Assembly: GCF_001435845.1 (NCBI RefSeq)
Contig: NZ_CM003596.1
Coordinates: forward strand, 372,001 to 436,000
From: Psychrobacter sp. P11G3
Lineage (GTDB): Bacteria; Pseudomonadota; Gammaproteobacteria; Pseudomonadales; Moraxellaceae
Length of the DNA: 64,000 nt
Direction: 5' to 3'
Shown piece by piece: positions 36,006-44,659 of the stretch. The notes below the pieces were generated by a model. The model was not told the origin of the DNA. It did no database searches and saw nothing but the letters and a program-made list of their open reading frames with translations. Both the position numbers and the translations under genes were made by a program. How positions within the stretch are numbered: the stretch's first letter is position 1; every line of letters starts with the position of its first letter.

Positions 36006-36240
36006 AATCATTCCTATTTTTATTTGAATGCTATTGTTTGAATTATTCAGTAAGTTTATTTATCTTAAAAACCGAATATAGAGTAACAAAGATAGGTAGC
36101 ACGCTTCGTTATAAAGCGTGCTAATTAAATAGTGTTTGGTTATAGAGTGTATACCGTTTGCAAGGAAGTAAACGTTGGCTAGATAATGTTACTTAATAGA
36201 AGACAGGATGAGTAGGCGTCAGATAGAACGATAAAAAGCA

Positions 36241-36690
36241 CTAACGAACTAAGCGATTGAGACCGTCAGCAAAGGCTTTTTTATCTCGATCGCCGTAGGG
36301 TTTTTGACCGCTCATTTCCTGCAGCTCTAGGACACCAGTACCGCGCATAGTATCCATAAAGTCGCGCATATTGAGCTTTTGCTTGATGTTGTTCTTATCA
36401 TAGACTAAGCCGCGCGTTGTCAGTACCATACCACCTTTATCCAAAATATCATTGGCTAAGGGGATATCGCTAGTGATAGCCAAGTCACCAGCCTGTATCT
36501 GCTCAACGATATAATCGTCAGCTTTGTCGAACCCTGACGGTACGACAGTCATAACAAGTAGGAGTGACTTGCGTAGCTTAATCGGCTGATTGGCCACAAA
36601 TATGGCCATGGTCTTGGTACGTTCAGCCGTTTTAATAATCAAATCTTTGGCAATTAATGGTACCGAATCTGCGTCCACCCATATCTGCAT
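36241..36690 (-). CDS. YaiI/YqxD family protein (UPF0178)
   Basis: This encodes 149 residues of the UPF0178 family, which has a PIN/NYN-like nuclease-type fold but no established activity. The family markers are MQIWVDADSVPLIAKDLIIKTAER, VPSGFDKADDYIVEQIQAGDLAITSDIPLANDILDKGG, LTTRGLVYDKNNIKQKLNMRDFMDTMR and the C-terminal DKKAFADGLNRL. Acidic residues DAD and DxAD..TSDIPLA fit a metal-binding site. The start overlaps the purK stop as TAATG, a strong sign of translational coupling with purK, but a link to purine synthesis is only suggested by position. Confidence 0.92.
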   Translation of the reverse strand: MQIWVDADSVPLIAKDLIIKTAERTKTMAIFVANQPIKLRKSLLLVMTVVPSGFDKADDYIVEQIQAGDLAITSDIPLANDILDKGGMVLTTRGLVYDKNNIKQKLNMRDFMDTMRGTGVLELQEMSGQKPYGDRDKKAFADGLNRLVR

Positions 36691-38066
36691 TATTTCTTGG
36701 CCTTCTCAGATTTTGATGAAGGAGTAGTCAGGCTATCTGTTTGGCTGTCTTTATTGTCTAGTTCATCAGCTGTGGCATCGCTTTGAACACTGTTCTGAGT
36801 ACTGTTTTTAGCATTACTCTTAGCATCGACATCTGCTTTACTAGGCTGAGTATCTACACTTGCATACTCTTTATCTAGACCAACCTTGTTTGGCAAGATA
36901 GCAACCAGTTTTGCCATAGCAGGTTCTAAATCAGTCACGTCATTAGGCATCAAGGTGATATGAGCAATCTTGCGATCGTCACGCTCAGCCTTATGATAGC
37001 TATGGTAATGAGCGCCATCGATGTTTAGCACTGCACTGATATCGGGATATTGACCCAGCACATTTACCATAATCGCAGGATGCACGTTATCTGTATCGCC
37101 TAATGGCAAGTTAACCACAGCACGGATATGATTCTCAAACTGACTGGTAATAGCGCCTTCGATACTCCAATGTCCGGAATTGTGTACCCGTGGTGCGATC
37201 TCATTTGCTAGTATCGCGTTATGACCACGAGCATCTTTGGTGACAAACAATTCAAGCGCCATGACGCCGACATAGTCCAAATGGTTCATGACTTTGGTAA
37301 TGGCGTCTGTTGCTTGTTGAAACAGGTGACTCGTGCCAACAGCAGGTGCTTGAGTCTTGGCTAATATACCGTTGTGATGATGGTTTTCGACCAAATCGTA
37401 ACAGCGTACCTGACCGTTTTGCGCTCTTGCTGCAATGATAGACACTTCACGACTAAAGTTAATAAAACCTTCAGCAATTAACGGCGCAGGTGTTGGCGTA
37501 AGTGACCCTTTACCACTGACGGCGTCTTTTAAATCTAGCCAAGCAGTTTTAATATCACTGTCTTGCTTGATGACGAACTGTCCTTTGCCATCGTAACCAC
37601 CTCGGCTGGTTTTTAGAACGATAGGCAGGCCCAATTCTTTACAAGCGTGCTTGAGCTCAGTTTCAGAATTGACTTCCATAAATGGCACGGTTGCGATATC
37701 AAGCGTGTTGAACATCTGCTTTTCTTTTAGACGATCTTGGGCGATATCAAGCGCAATCAGTGGTGGGAACATGCCTTGCTTGCTGCCAGATTTTGACAAG
37801 CTAACCAGCTGCTCGACCGTAGACGTTGGCGTGTTTTCAAACTCTAACGTAAAGACATCCGCTGCTGCGATAAAGTCTTCTAATTGATCGCTATGAAAGA
37901 CACGACCGTACAAGCTGGCAGGGCATTCTAGATTGTCTTCTAAGAATACGCATTGGTAACCCAATGGAATAGCGGCTTCGGCAAGCATCATACCAAGCTG
38001 ACCACCGCCTAAAATACCGATGGTACGAATGGTTTGGGTAACAGGATAAGCGTTTGCTGTAGTCAT
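36690..38066 (-). CDS. purK: N5-carboxyaminoimidazole ribonucleotide synthase PurK
   Basis: PurK carboxylates AIR using ATP and bicarbonate, the step before PurE in purine synthesis. The 458 residues contain the N-terminal motif IGILGGGQLGMMLAEAA, the ATP-grasp segments LPIVLKTSRGGYDGKGQFVI and APLIAEGFINFSREVSIIAAR, and the metal-binding ANEIAPRVHNSGHWSIEGA plus NLPLGDTDN. The fold ends near residue 395. A 60-residue polar tail follows (Asp, Ser, Asn, Lys-rich), absent from typical ~360-380-residue PurK proteins and probably disordered. The start is the Met at 38066. It overlaps the YaiI-family gene by four bases and lies 197 bases after purE. Confidence 0.95.
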   Translation of the reverse strand: MTTANAYPVTQTIRTIGILGGGQLGMMLAEAAIPLGYQCVFLEDNLECPASLYGRVFHSDQLEDFIAAADVFTLEFENTPTSTVEQLVSLSKSGSKQGMFPPLIALDIAQDRLKEKQMFNTLDIATVPFMEVNSETELKHACKELGLPIVLKTSRGGYDGKGQFVIKQDSDIKTAWLDLKDAVSGKGSLTPTPAPLIAEGFINFSREVSIIAARAQNGQVRCYDLVENHHHNGILAKTQAPAVGTSHLFQQATDAITKVMNHLDYVGVMALELFVTKDARGHNAILANEIAPRVHNSGHWSIEGAITSQFENHIRAVVNLPLGDTDNVHPAIMVNVLGQYPDISAVLNIDGAHYHSYHKAERDDRKIAHITLMPNDVTDLEPAMAKLVAILPNKVGLDKEYASVDTQPSKADVDAKSNAKNSTQNSVQSDATADELDNKDSQTDSLTTPSSKSEKAKK

Positions 38067-38137
38067 GGCAGGCTCTTTGAATAAAAGTGAATAAGGTGTT
38101 TGGGCTATTAAAATTTAAAACTCAATGGGTGAAAATA

Positions 38138-38162
38138 GGAAAAGGTGCACTGTATGCACCTT
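38138..38162 (-). terminator. Terminator or attenuator between purE and purK
   Basis: On the minus strand, AAGGTGCA / TGCACCTT with a 5-base loop is followed by TTTTCC. The T run is short, so part of the purE transcript may read through into purK. Confidence 0.55.
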
Positions 38163-38263
38163 ATCTCTAATCGGAATTGCTTAAAAATATACAGTGATAG
38201 CTTCAATTGTTAAGCCTTCAATCTAGAAGACTCTGCTATAAAAGCTGATCGATTTATATTTAC

Positions 38264-38815
38264 TTAAGGATTAATAATACCTGGTGTTGGGCTAGCAAGA
38301 ATAGTCTCAGTCTGAGACTGGCGCATCTGATCGAGCTTAGTAGCAATCGTATCATCATGCAATGCCAATACTTGAATTGCAAGTAGGGCAGCGTTATAGG
38401 CACCAGCAGCACCAATCGCCAAAGTACCAACAGCGACGCCTTTTGGCATTTGTACGATAGACAGTAAACTATCCCAACCGCTCAGCATAGATGACTTTAC
38501 AGGGACACCAAAAACAGGTAGCGGCGTTTGACTGGCACACATACCCGGCAGATGAGCGGCACCGCCTGCACCAGCGATGATCACTTGTAGACCATTATCT
38601 TTTGCGCTTTTGGCATAATCAAATAATCTGTCAGGCGTACGGTGTGCAGAGACAACTTCACAATCAAAAGCAATGTCAAAGTCTGCAAGCAATTGCGCAG
38701 CAGCACTCATAGTTGCCCAGTCAGACTGCGAACCCATGATAATGCCGACTTTTGGCTGACCAGCAGGGGAGGTGATTGGACCGTTCTGGTTAGCAGCAGT
38801 ATTCGTGGTGCTCAT
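38264..38815 (-). CDS. purE: N5-CAIR mutase PurE
   Basis: PurE moves the carboxylate of N5-CAIR to give CAIR. It has 183 residues, slightly longer than the ~165 usual because of an N-terminal Asn/Thr/Pro-rich extension. The catalytic signature is complete: [86 protein letters not shown], and [12 protein letters not shown]. It lies upstream of purK, with a weak hairpin terminator between the two (38138-38162). The metallophosphatase gene 107 bases upstream on the same strand may precede it in a transcript, but the relation is not shown. Confidence 0.97.
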   Translation of the reverse strand: MSTTNTAANQNGPITSPAGQPKVGIIMGSQSDWATMSAAAQLLADFDIAFDCEVVSAHRTPDRLFDYAKSAKDNGLQVIIAGAGGAAHLPGMCASQTPLPVFGVPVKSSMLSGWDSLLSIVQMPKGVAVGTLAIGAAGAYNAALLAIQVLALHDDTIATKLDQMRQSQTETILASPTPGIINP

Positions 38816-38922
38816 GATTGGATATCCTCAAAAAGACCATCATACAAAAGTTTTGCTACACTCGTAAAGCCAAGTTTGACTTTTAATACTTGTATGGCGC
38901 TAATTGCATTGATATCACGATT

Positions 38923-39879
38923 TTATATATGTTTTTCATCGTGATAATGCTGAATAAAGTGATTGGCCGTCAATGGTAATGGTTGTTCGGTATCTAACTG
39001 GTAGCAGGTCAAATAACCGCTATCCACTGCTGCAGAGTAGTCGGTACAGGCAACTTGTGGACTGAGTGGCTCAGGTGTACCAGTGAGCCAATAATGCCCG
39101 ACGAACACAGGTTTATGAGTTTTTAGCGCGAACTCAATATTTTCAGCCAGTGCGTCAGGCGGTATTTGTGCCAATGCGGACGATGGAGCACGAGACACTT
39201 CGCGCAGGGTACGTGTATTTAGCTCATCGAGCCACCAACGTACTCGCACTCGTGTACGCTCGGTACCTTCTTTATCTACCATCACAATACCTTCAGGTAA
39301 ACCTGTTTCAACCCCTTTTAACACTCGCTCTAAAGCGTCAAAGGCAATGGTATCTTCTTTAGCTGTTTCGATTAGACCTGCCGGAGTCAAACAGTTATCG
39401 TCAGTCAGAAGGGGCTTTAGTATCGCCATGCTATCTGTATCCCAGCAAGCATGCACAAAACACGCATAGTCGGTCTCAATCCATAATGGAATTTCGTATA
39501 AACGCTGCAACCAGTACTCATGTTGCTCTGAGCCAAATGGTATCTCTGCTAAAAACGCCTCGTGTTGGCGTCTGTGGATATCATTGTGCGAGCGTAAATA
39601 CTGGCTAGTATTATCAGGATCGCGCGTGGCATATGCCAACGCATTATATTCATGGTTGCCCATTACTGCATCGGCCACATCAGCATCTAGCATTGCAAAG
39701 ACAATTTCCAGTGTAGCTAGTTGCTGCGAACCACGATCGATCAAATCGCCGATGAACAAAGCCCTGTGACCTGTCGGTGGCACGAAATGCTGACCGTTAT
39801 GCTCATAGCCTAACTGATGCAGCAGACCGACCAGTTTGTCTGCATAACCATGTATATCACCGATAATATCTATAATCAT
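38923..39879 (-). CDS. Metallophosphoesterase, PrpE/Ap4A-hydrolase-like
   Basis: This encodes a 318-residue cytoplasmic calcineurin-type phosphatase. Metal-binding motifs are GDIHG (7-11), GDLIDRG (about 44), GNHEY (about 74), a His in CFVHACWD, and FVGHYWL. The order and spacing resemble the bis(5'-nucleosyl)-tetraphosphatase PrpE and bacterial Ser/Thr phosphatase-like proteins. The middle insertion (about 150-240) with two Arg-rich stretches sets it apart from small PP2A-like phosphatases. The substrate is unknown. It lies on the same strand as purE, yaiI-type and purK genes and after the rhomboid gene, from which it is separated by about 100 bases. Confidence 0.85.
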   Translation of the reverse strand: MIIDIIGDIHGYADKLVGLLHQLGYEHNGQHFVPPTGHRALFIGDLIDRGSQQLATLEIVFAMLDADVADAVMGNHEYNALAYATRDPDNTSQYLRSHNDIHRRQHEAFLAEIPFGSEQHEYWLQRLYEIPLWIETDYACFVHACWDTDSMAILKPLLTDDNCLTPAGLIETAKEDTIAFDALERVLKGVETGLPEGIVMVDKEGTERTRVRVRWWLDELNTRTLREVSRAPSSALAQIPPDALAENIEFALKTHKPVFVGHYWLTGTPEPLSPQVACTDYSAAVDSGYLTCYQLDTEQPLPLTANHFIQHYHDEKHI

Positions 39880-39982
39880 AATGTATTAATAAATCTCAAA
39901 TGTAGAAATATAACGTGCGCAAAATAGTATTTATAAAGTATAGCTGTCTTTTAAGTGATAGCTTTACTATACGTAAAAATGT

Positions 39983-40591
39983 CTAAAATCCCGGTGATAG
40001 CAACGCATTGATAAAATGCGGTAGTACTTTTGGTTCCAAAACAATCGTAGCGATAACGCCAAATGCGCCGCCCCACATATGAGCCATATGGTTGATGTTT
40101 GAACCACCGCGTCGATCCGCATAGATACTATAAAATATATAAGCCACGGCAAATAGTATCGCAGGAATAGGAACTACGGCAAAAAGATAAATTCTCTCCC
40201 ATGGTGCTAACAGAATAAAAGCAAACAGCACAGCTGATACGCCGCCTGATGCGCCTAGACTCAAATAACTGGCGTTGTTCTTATTTTTCACGTAACTTGG
40301 AATCATGGCAACGATAATTGCCAACACATAAAAGACCACAAAACCGTAGCCGAATAAAAACGGCTGATATAGTCCTTCGATAGCACGCCCAAAGAAATAC
40401 AAAGTAAACATGTTGAAGAGCAAATGCATACTATCAGCATGAATAAAGCCGTGGGTCACAAAGCGATCCCATTGCCCATTGTTAACTGCTGGCGGGTAAA
40501 AAATCAATCGATTAAATAGCGTCTTGTTTTGCCAAGCCAATAAGCTGACAATAACGGTAATAATGATAATAAGCGTCGTATGGTTTAACAA
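39983..40591 (-). CDS. Rhomboid family intramembrane serine protease
   Basis: This encodes 202 residues with six predicted transmembrane helices. Rhomboid proteases cut proteins inside the membrane. The catalytic Ser115 lies in GASGG, and the catalytic His171 in NHMAHMWGGAFG. The family motif in helix 2, FIHADSMHLLFNMFTLYFFG, is present with its His and Asn. All active-site features are there, so it is likely active. Substrates cannot be read from sequence. Upstream on the minus strand two 12-base direct repeats (40630-40655) fall just before the start codon, in the probable promoter region. Confidence 0.92.
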   Translation of the reverse strand: MLNHTTLIIIITVIVSLLAWQNKTLFNRLIFYPPAVNNGQWDRFVTHGFIHADSMHLLFNMFTLYFFGRAIEGLYQPFLFGYGFVVFYVLAIIVAMIPSYVKNKNNASYLSLGASGGVSAVLFAFILLAPWERIYLFAVVPIPAILFAVAYIFYSIYADRRGGSNINHMAHMWGGAFGVIATIVLEPKVLPHFINALLSPGF

Positions 40592-41006
40592 AGGAAAATC
40601 CTTAGGCCGTGCCTGATATGTGACAATGTTACAAATGACAAGCTACAAATGACAATATTCAAAGCCTAAGCGTTACGGCTGATTAAAAAGTAAGTTTGAC
40701 GTCTGATCCGTATTAAGTACTAACCATTAGCAATAGACTAATACTAACAGTAGTTGCGATAACGCGAATACCTATTGTGTGACAAAACGATGCTTTTTTA
40801 TGCGGTTATAGTGAATAATGTAGCAGTGTACCATGCAACATAAGTGAAACTTTTAAAGCAAGGTTAAAGACGAGAGTAGTGTTCATTCATCCGCGCTGCA
40901 ATGAATCTTTTAGACAAAGAAGCAAAATACACAAATGACATTGACGAAAATAAAATAAGTGCTTAGTTTTTGCACATTCAAATAAGGCTGATAGAGGCAG
41001 TGAAAT
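40592..41006. other. Divergent intergenic region rhomboid / 41007 gene
   Basis: The 415 bases hold the direct repeats at 40630-40655 and presumably both promoters. No gene is seen. Confidence 0.5.
40630..40655. repeat. Direct repeat TACAAATGACAA upstream of rhomboid gene
   Basis: Two perfect copies of TACAAATGACAA start at 40630 and 40644, 14 bases apart; a third TGACAA box lies at 40621. They are 39 to 64 bases ahead of the rhomboid start (minus strand) and may be a regulator site. Confidence 0.5.
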
Positions 41007-42650
41007 ATGAACATTATTGACCGGCTAGAACAAACGGTAACCCCAGCTGTAATGGGTAATGATGACAGCAATAATGTCGCCTATGTCAGTCTACTTGAGC
41101 AGTTTTATGCTGTTTTGGCTGCGCGTCTAGCTGTGCCACAGGTTTACTCACAGTTGCTGCGTACTGATCACGTAATTACTAGCAGCAATAATGACAGCCC
41201 TTTATTTGAACAAATATGGCAAGATAAAAGCCTGCAAAAAACGATCGTCCAAGAATTGTCAGCTGCCCATCACATTGATGAACAGACAACTAAGCAATTA
41301 TTAATTAGTGCCGCACCATTGGCATATCGTGAACTAAAAGTATTGGCCAATGGGCAGTTTTTGCCAGCATTCTTACAAGAAAAGCAGGCTGCTTTACGAC
41401 CATATTTACCTATCTGGGCAGCAGTTGTGATTACGGCTCCTCAAGGCGTTAGTCAGCAAATACAAACAGGCTTTGGTTCAGATAATAATAATGTGCCAGT
41501 ACAGGTGCCAGTAAGTGACGACATATCGAATAGACTTGACGATTCTACTTTAGATACTGGCATAGCTAGCATAGACAAACCAATAAAGAACACTGATGCA
41601 GAAAGTATAGAGCAAATATCAACTGCTGAGCGCGCAAACACTGAAGCGTTAGATAACGATACGATTGCCAATAGTGATGCTATTCATGCCAATCCGGCAG
41701 CCTACCATTTGGCAGAGAATAGTAACTTAAAGCGTGCACAAGTGCGCACTCGCAATCAACGAAACGATCTACTAATACGTGTGTTTTTATTAATAGTAGC
41801 TTTGGCTGCGCTTGCCCTAGCAGCATGGGCATTGTTAGTGAAACCCAATAATGAAATACCAGTAGAGCCTGTGGCCACGGCACCTGTTGAACTACCGCCA
41901 GCGCCCGTGCCTCCTGTACCAACAACGGCTCCTGTTGAGCTTATTGTTGGTGTAGACAATGGCGGCAACTTGTACACTTGTAGCGCGACCGTTGGCGATG
42001 CTGCATTGCAAAGCACGTTGCAACAGGCGCTTAATACAAGCTTTGGTGAGCAGGCAAGTATTTGTGAATTAAACATACAGGATGGGGTAGCAACCACAAT
42101 CGCTAATATGCCTGCCGAAATACTGCCCAATGTATTGACGATGCTTAGATCAACACCATTTGCACGTTTACATGTGCAAAATGACCGTCTCACACTGGAG
42201 GCGCCAGACAATATGCTGCTGCAAAAACTGGTCACAGAAATACGCAACTTAGTACCAGCGATGGTAGTCGAGAGTACAGCGCCACTGCCGTTGCCTGATA
42301 ATAGCAACATTGGTGATGCTACGAACAACATGGCAAACGCAAATAATCAGTTTGTAGATGATGGGGCGGGGATTAATAATCAATACAATAATAATGGGTT
42401 AAATAGTAACTCTGGCGAATACCAAGCATCAGATGATGATACTGGAGATCGTGTGATACCAATTCCTTTGCCTAACAATAATAGCTTTAATAATGCTCCC
42501 AACAATCTGCCTACTAATGGCGCGAGCAATATTCCCAACAACTTTCCTTCGAATAATCAAACGACCAGACCGCCAGGCCCTTTTTCACCTTCAGAAGTGG
42601 ATGAGATGGCAAACACAGTCATCGTTGCTGAACCAGCTCAAATTAGGTAG
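41007..42650 (+). CDS. Single-pass envelope protein, paralogue of the next gene, with Asn-rich tail
   Basis: This encodes a 547-residue protein of unknown function. The N-terminal domain (about 1-145, LLEQFYAVLAARLA, then SAAPLAYRELKVLA) matches that of the 42952 gene and is DUF937-like. After a polar linker there is one transmembrane helix (about 254-275). A BON-like domain with two Cys (YTCSATVGDAALQSTLQQALN ... SICELNIQDG) is shared with the paralogue. Then, where the paralogue has its OmpA domain, this protein has an Asn/Pro-rich low-complexity stretch and ends. The predicted topology is N-terminus in, C-terminus in the periplasm. The start is supported by AGGCAG. A terminator-like hairpin follows. 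Confidence 0.7.
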   Translation: MNIIDRLEQTVTPAVMGNDDSNNVAYVSLLEQFYAVLAARLAVPQVYSQLLRTDHVITSSNNDSPLFEQIWQDKSLQKTIVQELSAAHHIDEQTTKQLLISAAPLAYRELKVLANGQFLPAFLQEKQAALRPYLPIWAAVVITAPQGVSQQIQTGFGSDNNNVPVQVPVSDDISNRLDDSTLDTGIASIDKPIKNTDAESIEQISTAERANTEALDNDTIANSDAIHANPAAYHLAENSNLKRAQVRTRNQRNDLLIRVFLLIVALAALALAAWALLVKPNNEIPVEPVATAPVELPPAPVPPVPTTAPVELIVGVDNGGNLYTCSATVGDAALQSTLQQALNTSFGEQASICELNIQDGVATTIANMPAEILPNVLTMLRSTPFARLHVQNDRLTLEAPDNMLLQKLVTEIRNLVPAMVVESTAPLPLPDNSNIGDATNNMANANNQFVDDGAGINNQYNNNGLNSNSGEYQASDDDTGDRVIPIPLPNNNSFNNAPNNLPTNGASNIPNNFPSNNQTTRPPGPFSPSEVDEMANTVIVAEPAQIR

Positions 42651-42951
42651 TTTTTATAAGGCACGCTGTTTCATATGGCGTGTCTTTTTATATGGCCTAT
42701 CTTTTCATGTAGCTTGGCTATAGTTACGTGTGCCAACCGAAACATTACTTACTGTATCATTTGCACAACAACGTACAGACTGTGAATAGTAGCTTAAGAA
42801 TTTTATAATAATCAAAACCAAACAAAGTAGTTTGATGGATTTATCGCTATCATGATTACCTAATACTATAACGATTGAATACAAAAGAATGATATAGCTG
42901 CTTTTTGAGCGAACGAATGATATAAATAAAAATTAAGGGGAGAGCCATATT
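42651..42951. other. Intergenic region between the two paralogous envelope genes
   Basis: These 301 bases contain the terminator-like hairpin at 42659-42690 and presumably the promoter of the OmpA-domain gene. Nothing else is seen. Confidence 0.5.
42659..42690 (+). terminator. Terminator-like hairpin after the 41007 gene
   Basis: GGCACGC pairs with GCGTGTC (one G-U) around a 10-base loop and is followed by TTTTT. It suggests that the two paralogues are transcribed separately. Confidence 0.7.
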
Positions 42952-44550
42952 ATGGATATTATTAGCCATTTGACACGCACCGTCAGCCCAGCCGTATTGG
43001 AAGATGACCGTAGCCCAGCTAAGAAAAATCTACTAGAACAGTTTTATGCCATTTTTGCTGCTCGTCTTGCAGACAACGATACTTTTAGTCGCTTTGCCAA
43101 TGAAAATATTGCCCGTGATGATAATGCTTTTTATGACCGTGTATGGACAGAAGGCGCACACCGCGACCAAATCTCTCGCGAATTAGCAGGCAAACATAAT
43201 GTCGATGCAACGGCCTCACGTGGTTTGATTGCGATGGCAGCGCCATTGGCTTTTCATGAAATCAAAAGCTTAGCTGGTACTACGCCTGTTCCGCAATTTT
43301 TGAATGACAATCTGAACAGTTACCAGCATCATATCCCTGCATGGGCGGGTACTGTTTTGCCTGCTAGTGCAGTCGCTGCCACTTCTACTACGGCTGGCAC
43401 ACCAATTTCTGATACGACCAGTACAGCGCCACTACAAAAAGAAGAAGAGCCAAAAGAAAGCTTTATGAAAGCGCTGTTACCTATTATTGGTTTGATTATC
43501 TTGGGTGCATTGGCTTGGGCTCTACTCAGAGGCTGTCAAGAAAACCCTGAACCTGTAGCAACGCCAGCGGCTACAGTGCAGCAAGGGGCACAAGGTAATG
43601 AGGCATTAGGGGTTGCAGGCGCAATTGAGCCTGCATCACTAAGTATCGCAACTGGTGAAAATAGCGAGCTGTATGCTTGTCGTATGAGTGTAGGTGATGA
43701 GACCTTACAAACCAATGTTATGAATGCTTTGACTGGTGCATTTGGTGATGAAGCCAATAAATGCCGTGCTGACGTTGATGATAACTTTGCAGTAGATATG
43801 CCAGCATCCGCTCAATTGGCAACGATATTACCAATTATCAAAAATGTACCGAACGCGAGCATGGTTATCAAAGGCGATAACATTACTGTCAACGCTCCTG
43901 ATAAAGCTGCGTTGGGCAAGTTAGTTGCTGATTTACAAGCAGCTGCTCCTGCTATGACCGTACAAGCTGAAGGTCCATTAGATTTACAAGGTGAGATTGA
44001 TGACAGTCTGGCTGCTGCAGATGTGGCGATGACCAATCTAGGTGAAAACCCAGATCCACGTGATGTTGCTCGCGCTTTGAGTATTCAGGTGATTAATTTC
44101 CAAGTAGATGAAGCGGTTATACCTGAAGTCAATAAAGCGCTGCTAGACCGTGCTGCAGAAATCATCAATAACGTATCTGATATGAAGCTGATGATTGTCG
44201 GTCATACGGACAGTCAAGCCTCTGATACCTATAATATGGAGCTGTCTCAGGAGCGTGCTGAGTCAGTGAAAGCGTATCTAGTATCTAAGGGAGTTGATGC
44301 CAGTAAACTAACTACCAAAGGCATGGGCGAATCAGAACCAATCGCGGACAATTCAACCGAACAAGGTCGCTTCCGCAATCGCCGTATTGAATTTATGGTC
44401 AATGATGAAGTGGTCAGCGCAAATAATGGCATGATGATAAACAGTGATTCGCTAGATCCAGATATGAACCCATTAGATAGTAACAACGATGATTTGTTAC
44501 CAGATGGCGATGATGCTACCCAAGGTACTGCGGTAGACCCAACCAATTAA
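42952..44550 (+). CDS. OmpA-domain envelope protein with DUF937-like and BON-like domains
   Basis: This encodes 532 residues. Domains in order: DUF937-like N-terminal domain (about 1-130), one transmembrane helix (about 167-188, LLPIIGLIILGALAWALL), and a BON-like domain with two conserved Cys (ELYACRMSVGDETLQTNVMNAL ... NKCRADVDDNF, about 220-340). The C-terminal OmpA-like peptidoglycan-binding domain (about 375-490) has VDEAVIPEVNKALLDRAAEI, MIVGHTDSQASDTYNMELSQERAESV and FRNRRIEFMV. An acidic Asp/Asn-rich tail follows. The inner membrane anchor plus OmpA domain suggests attachment of the inner membrane to the cell wall. The ribosome site GGGGAGAG is strong. The preceding gene is a paralogue without the OmpA domain. 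Confidence 0.88.
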   Translation: MDIISHLTRTVSPAVLEDDRSPAKKNLLEQFYAIFAARLADNDTFSRFANENIARDDNAFYDRVWTEGAHRDQISRELAGKHNVDATASRGLIAMAAPLAFHEIKSLAGTTPVPQFLNDNLNSYQHHIPAWAGTVLPASAVAATSTTAGTPISDTTSTAPLQKEEEPKESFMKALLPIIGLIILGALAWALLRGCQENPEPVATPAATVQQGAQGNEALGVAGAIEPASLSIATGENSELYACRMSVGDETLQTNVMNALTGAFGDEANKCRADVDDNFAVDMPASAQLATILPIIKNVPNASMVIKGDNITVNAPDKAALGKLVADLQAAAPAMTVQAEGPLDLQGEIDDSLAAADVAMTNLGENPDPRDVARALSIQVINFQVDEAVIPEVNKALLDRAAEIINNVSDMKLMIVGHTDSQASDTYNMELSQERAESVKAYLVSKGVDASKLTTKGMGESEPIADNSTEQGRFRNRRIEFMVNDEVVSANNGMMINSDSLDPDMNPLDSNNDDLLPDGDDATQGTAVDPTN

Positions 44551-44598
44551 TCTATTTGTTCTTATTTTGATTATAGCTACGCAGTAGTAGTTAAATGA

Positions 44599-44632
44599 CA
44601 AAAACCGCATCTTATAAAGGTGCGGTTTTTTG
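44599..44632. terminator. Bidirectional terminator between OmpA-domain gene and nagZ
   Basis: AAAAACCGCA pairs with TGCGGTTTTT across an 11-base loop, with A and T runs on both sides. Confidence 0.88.
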
Positions 44633-44659
44633 TATGCTGCTCGATGATAGTTAAGTAAG

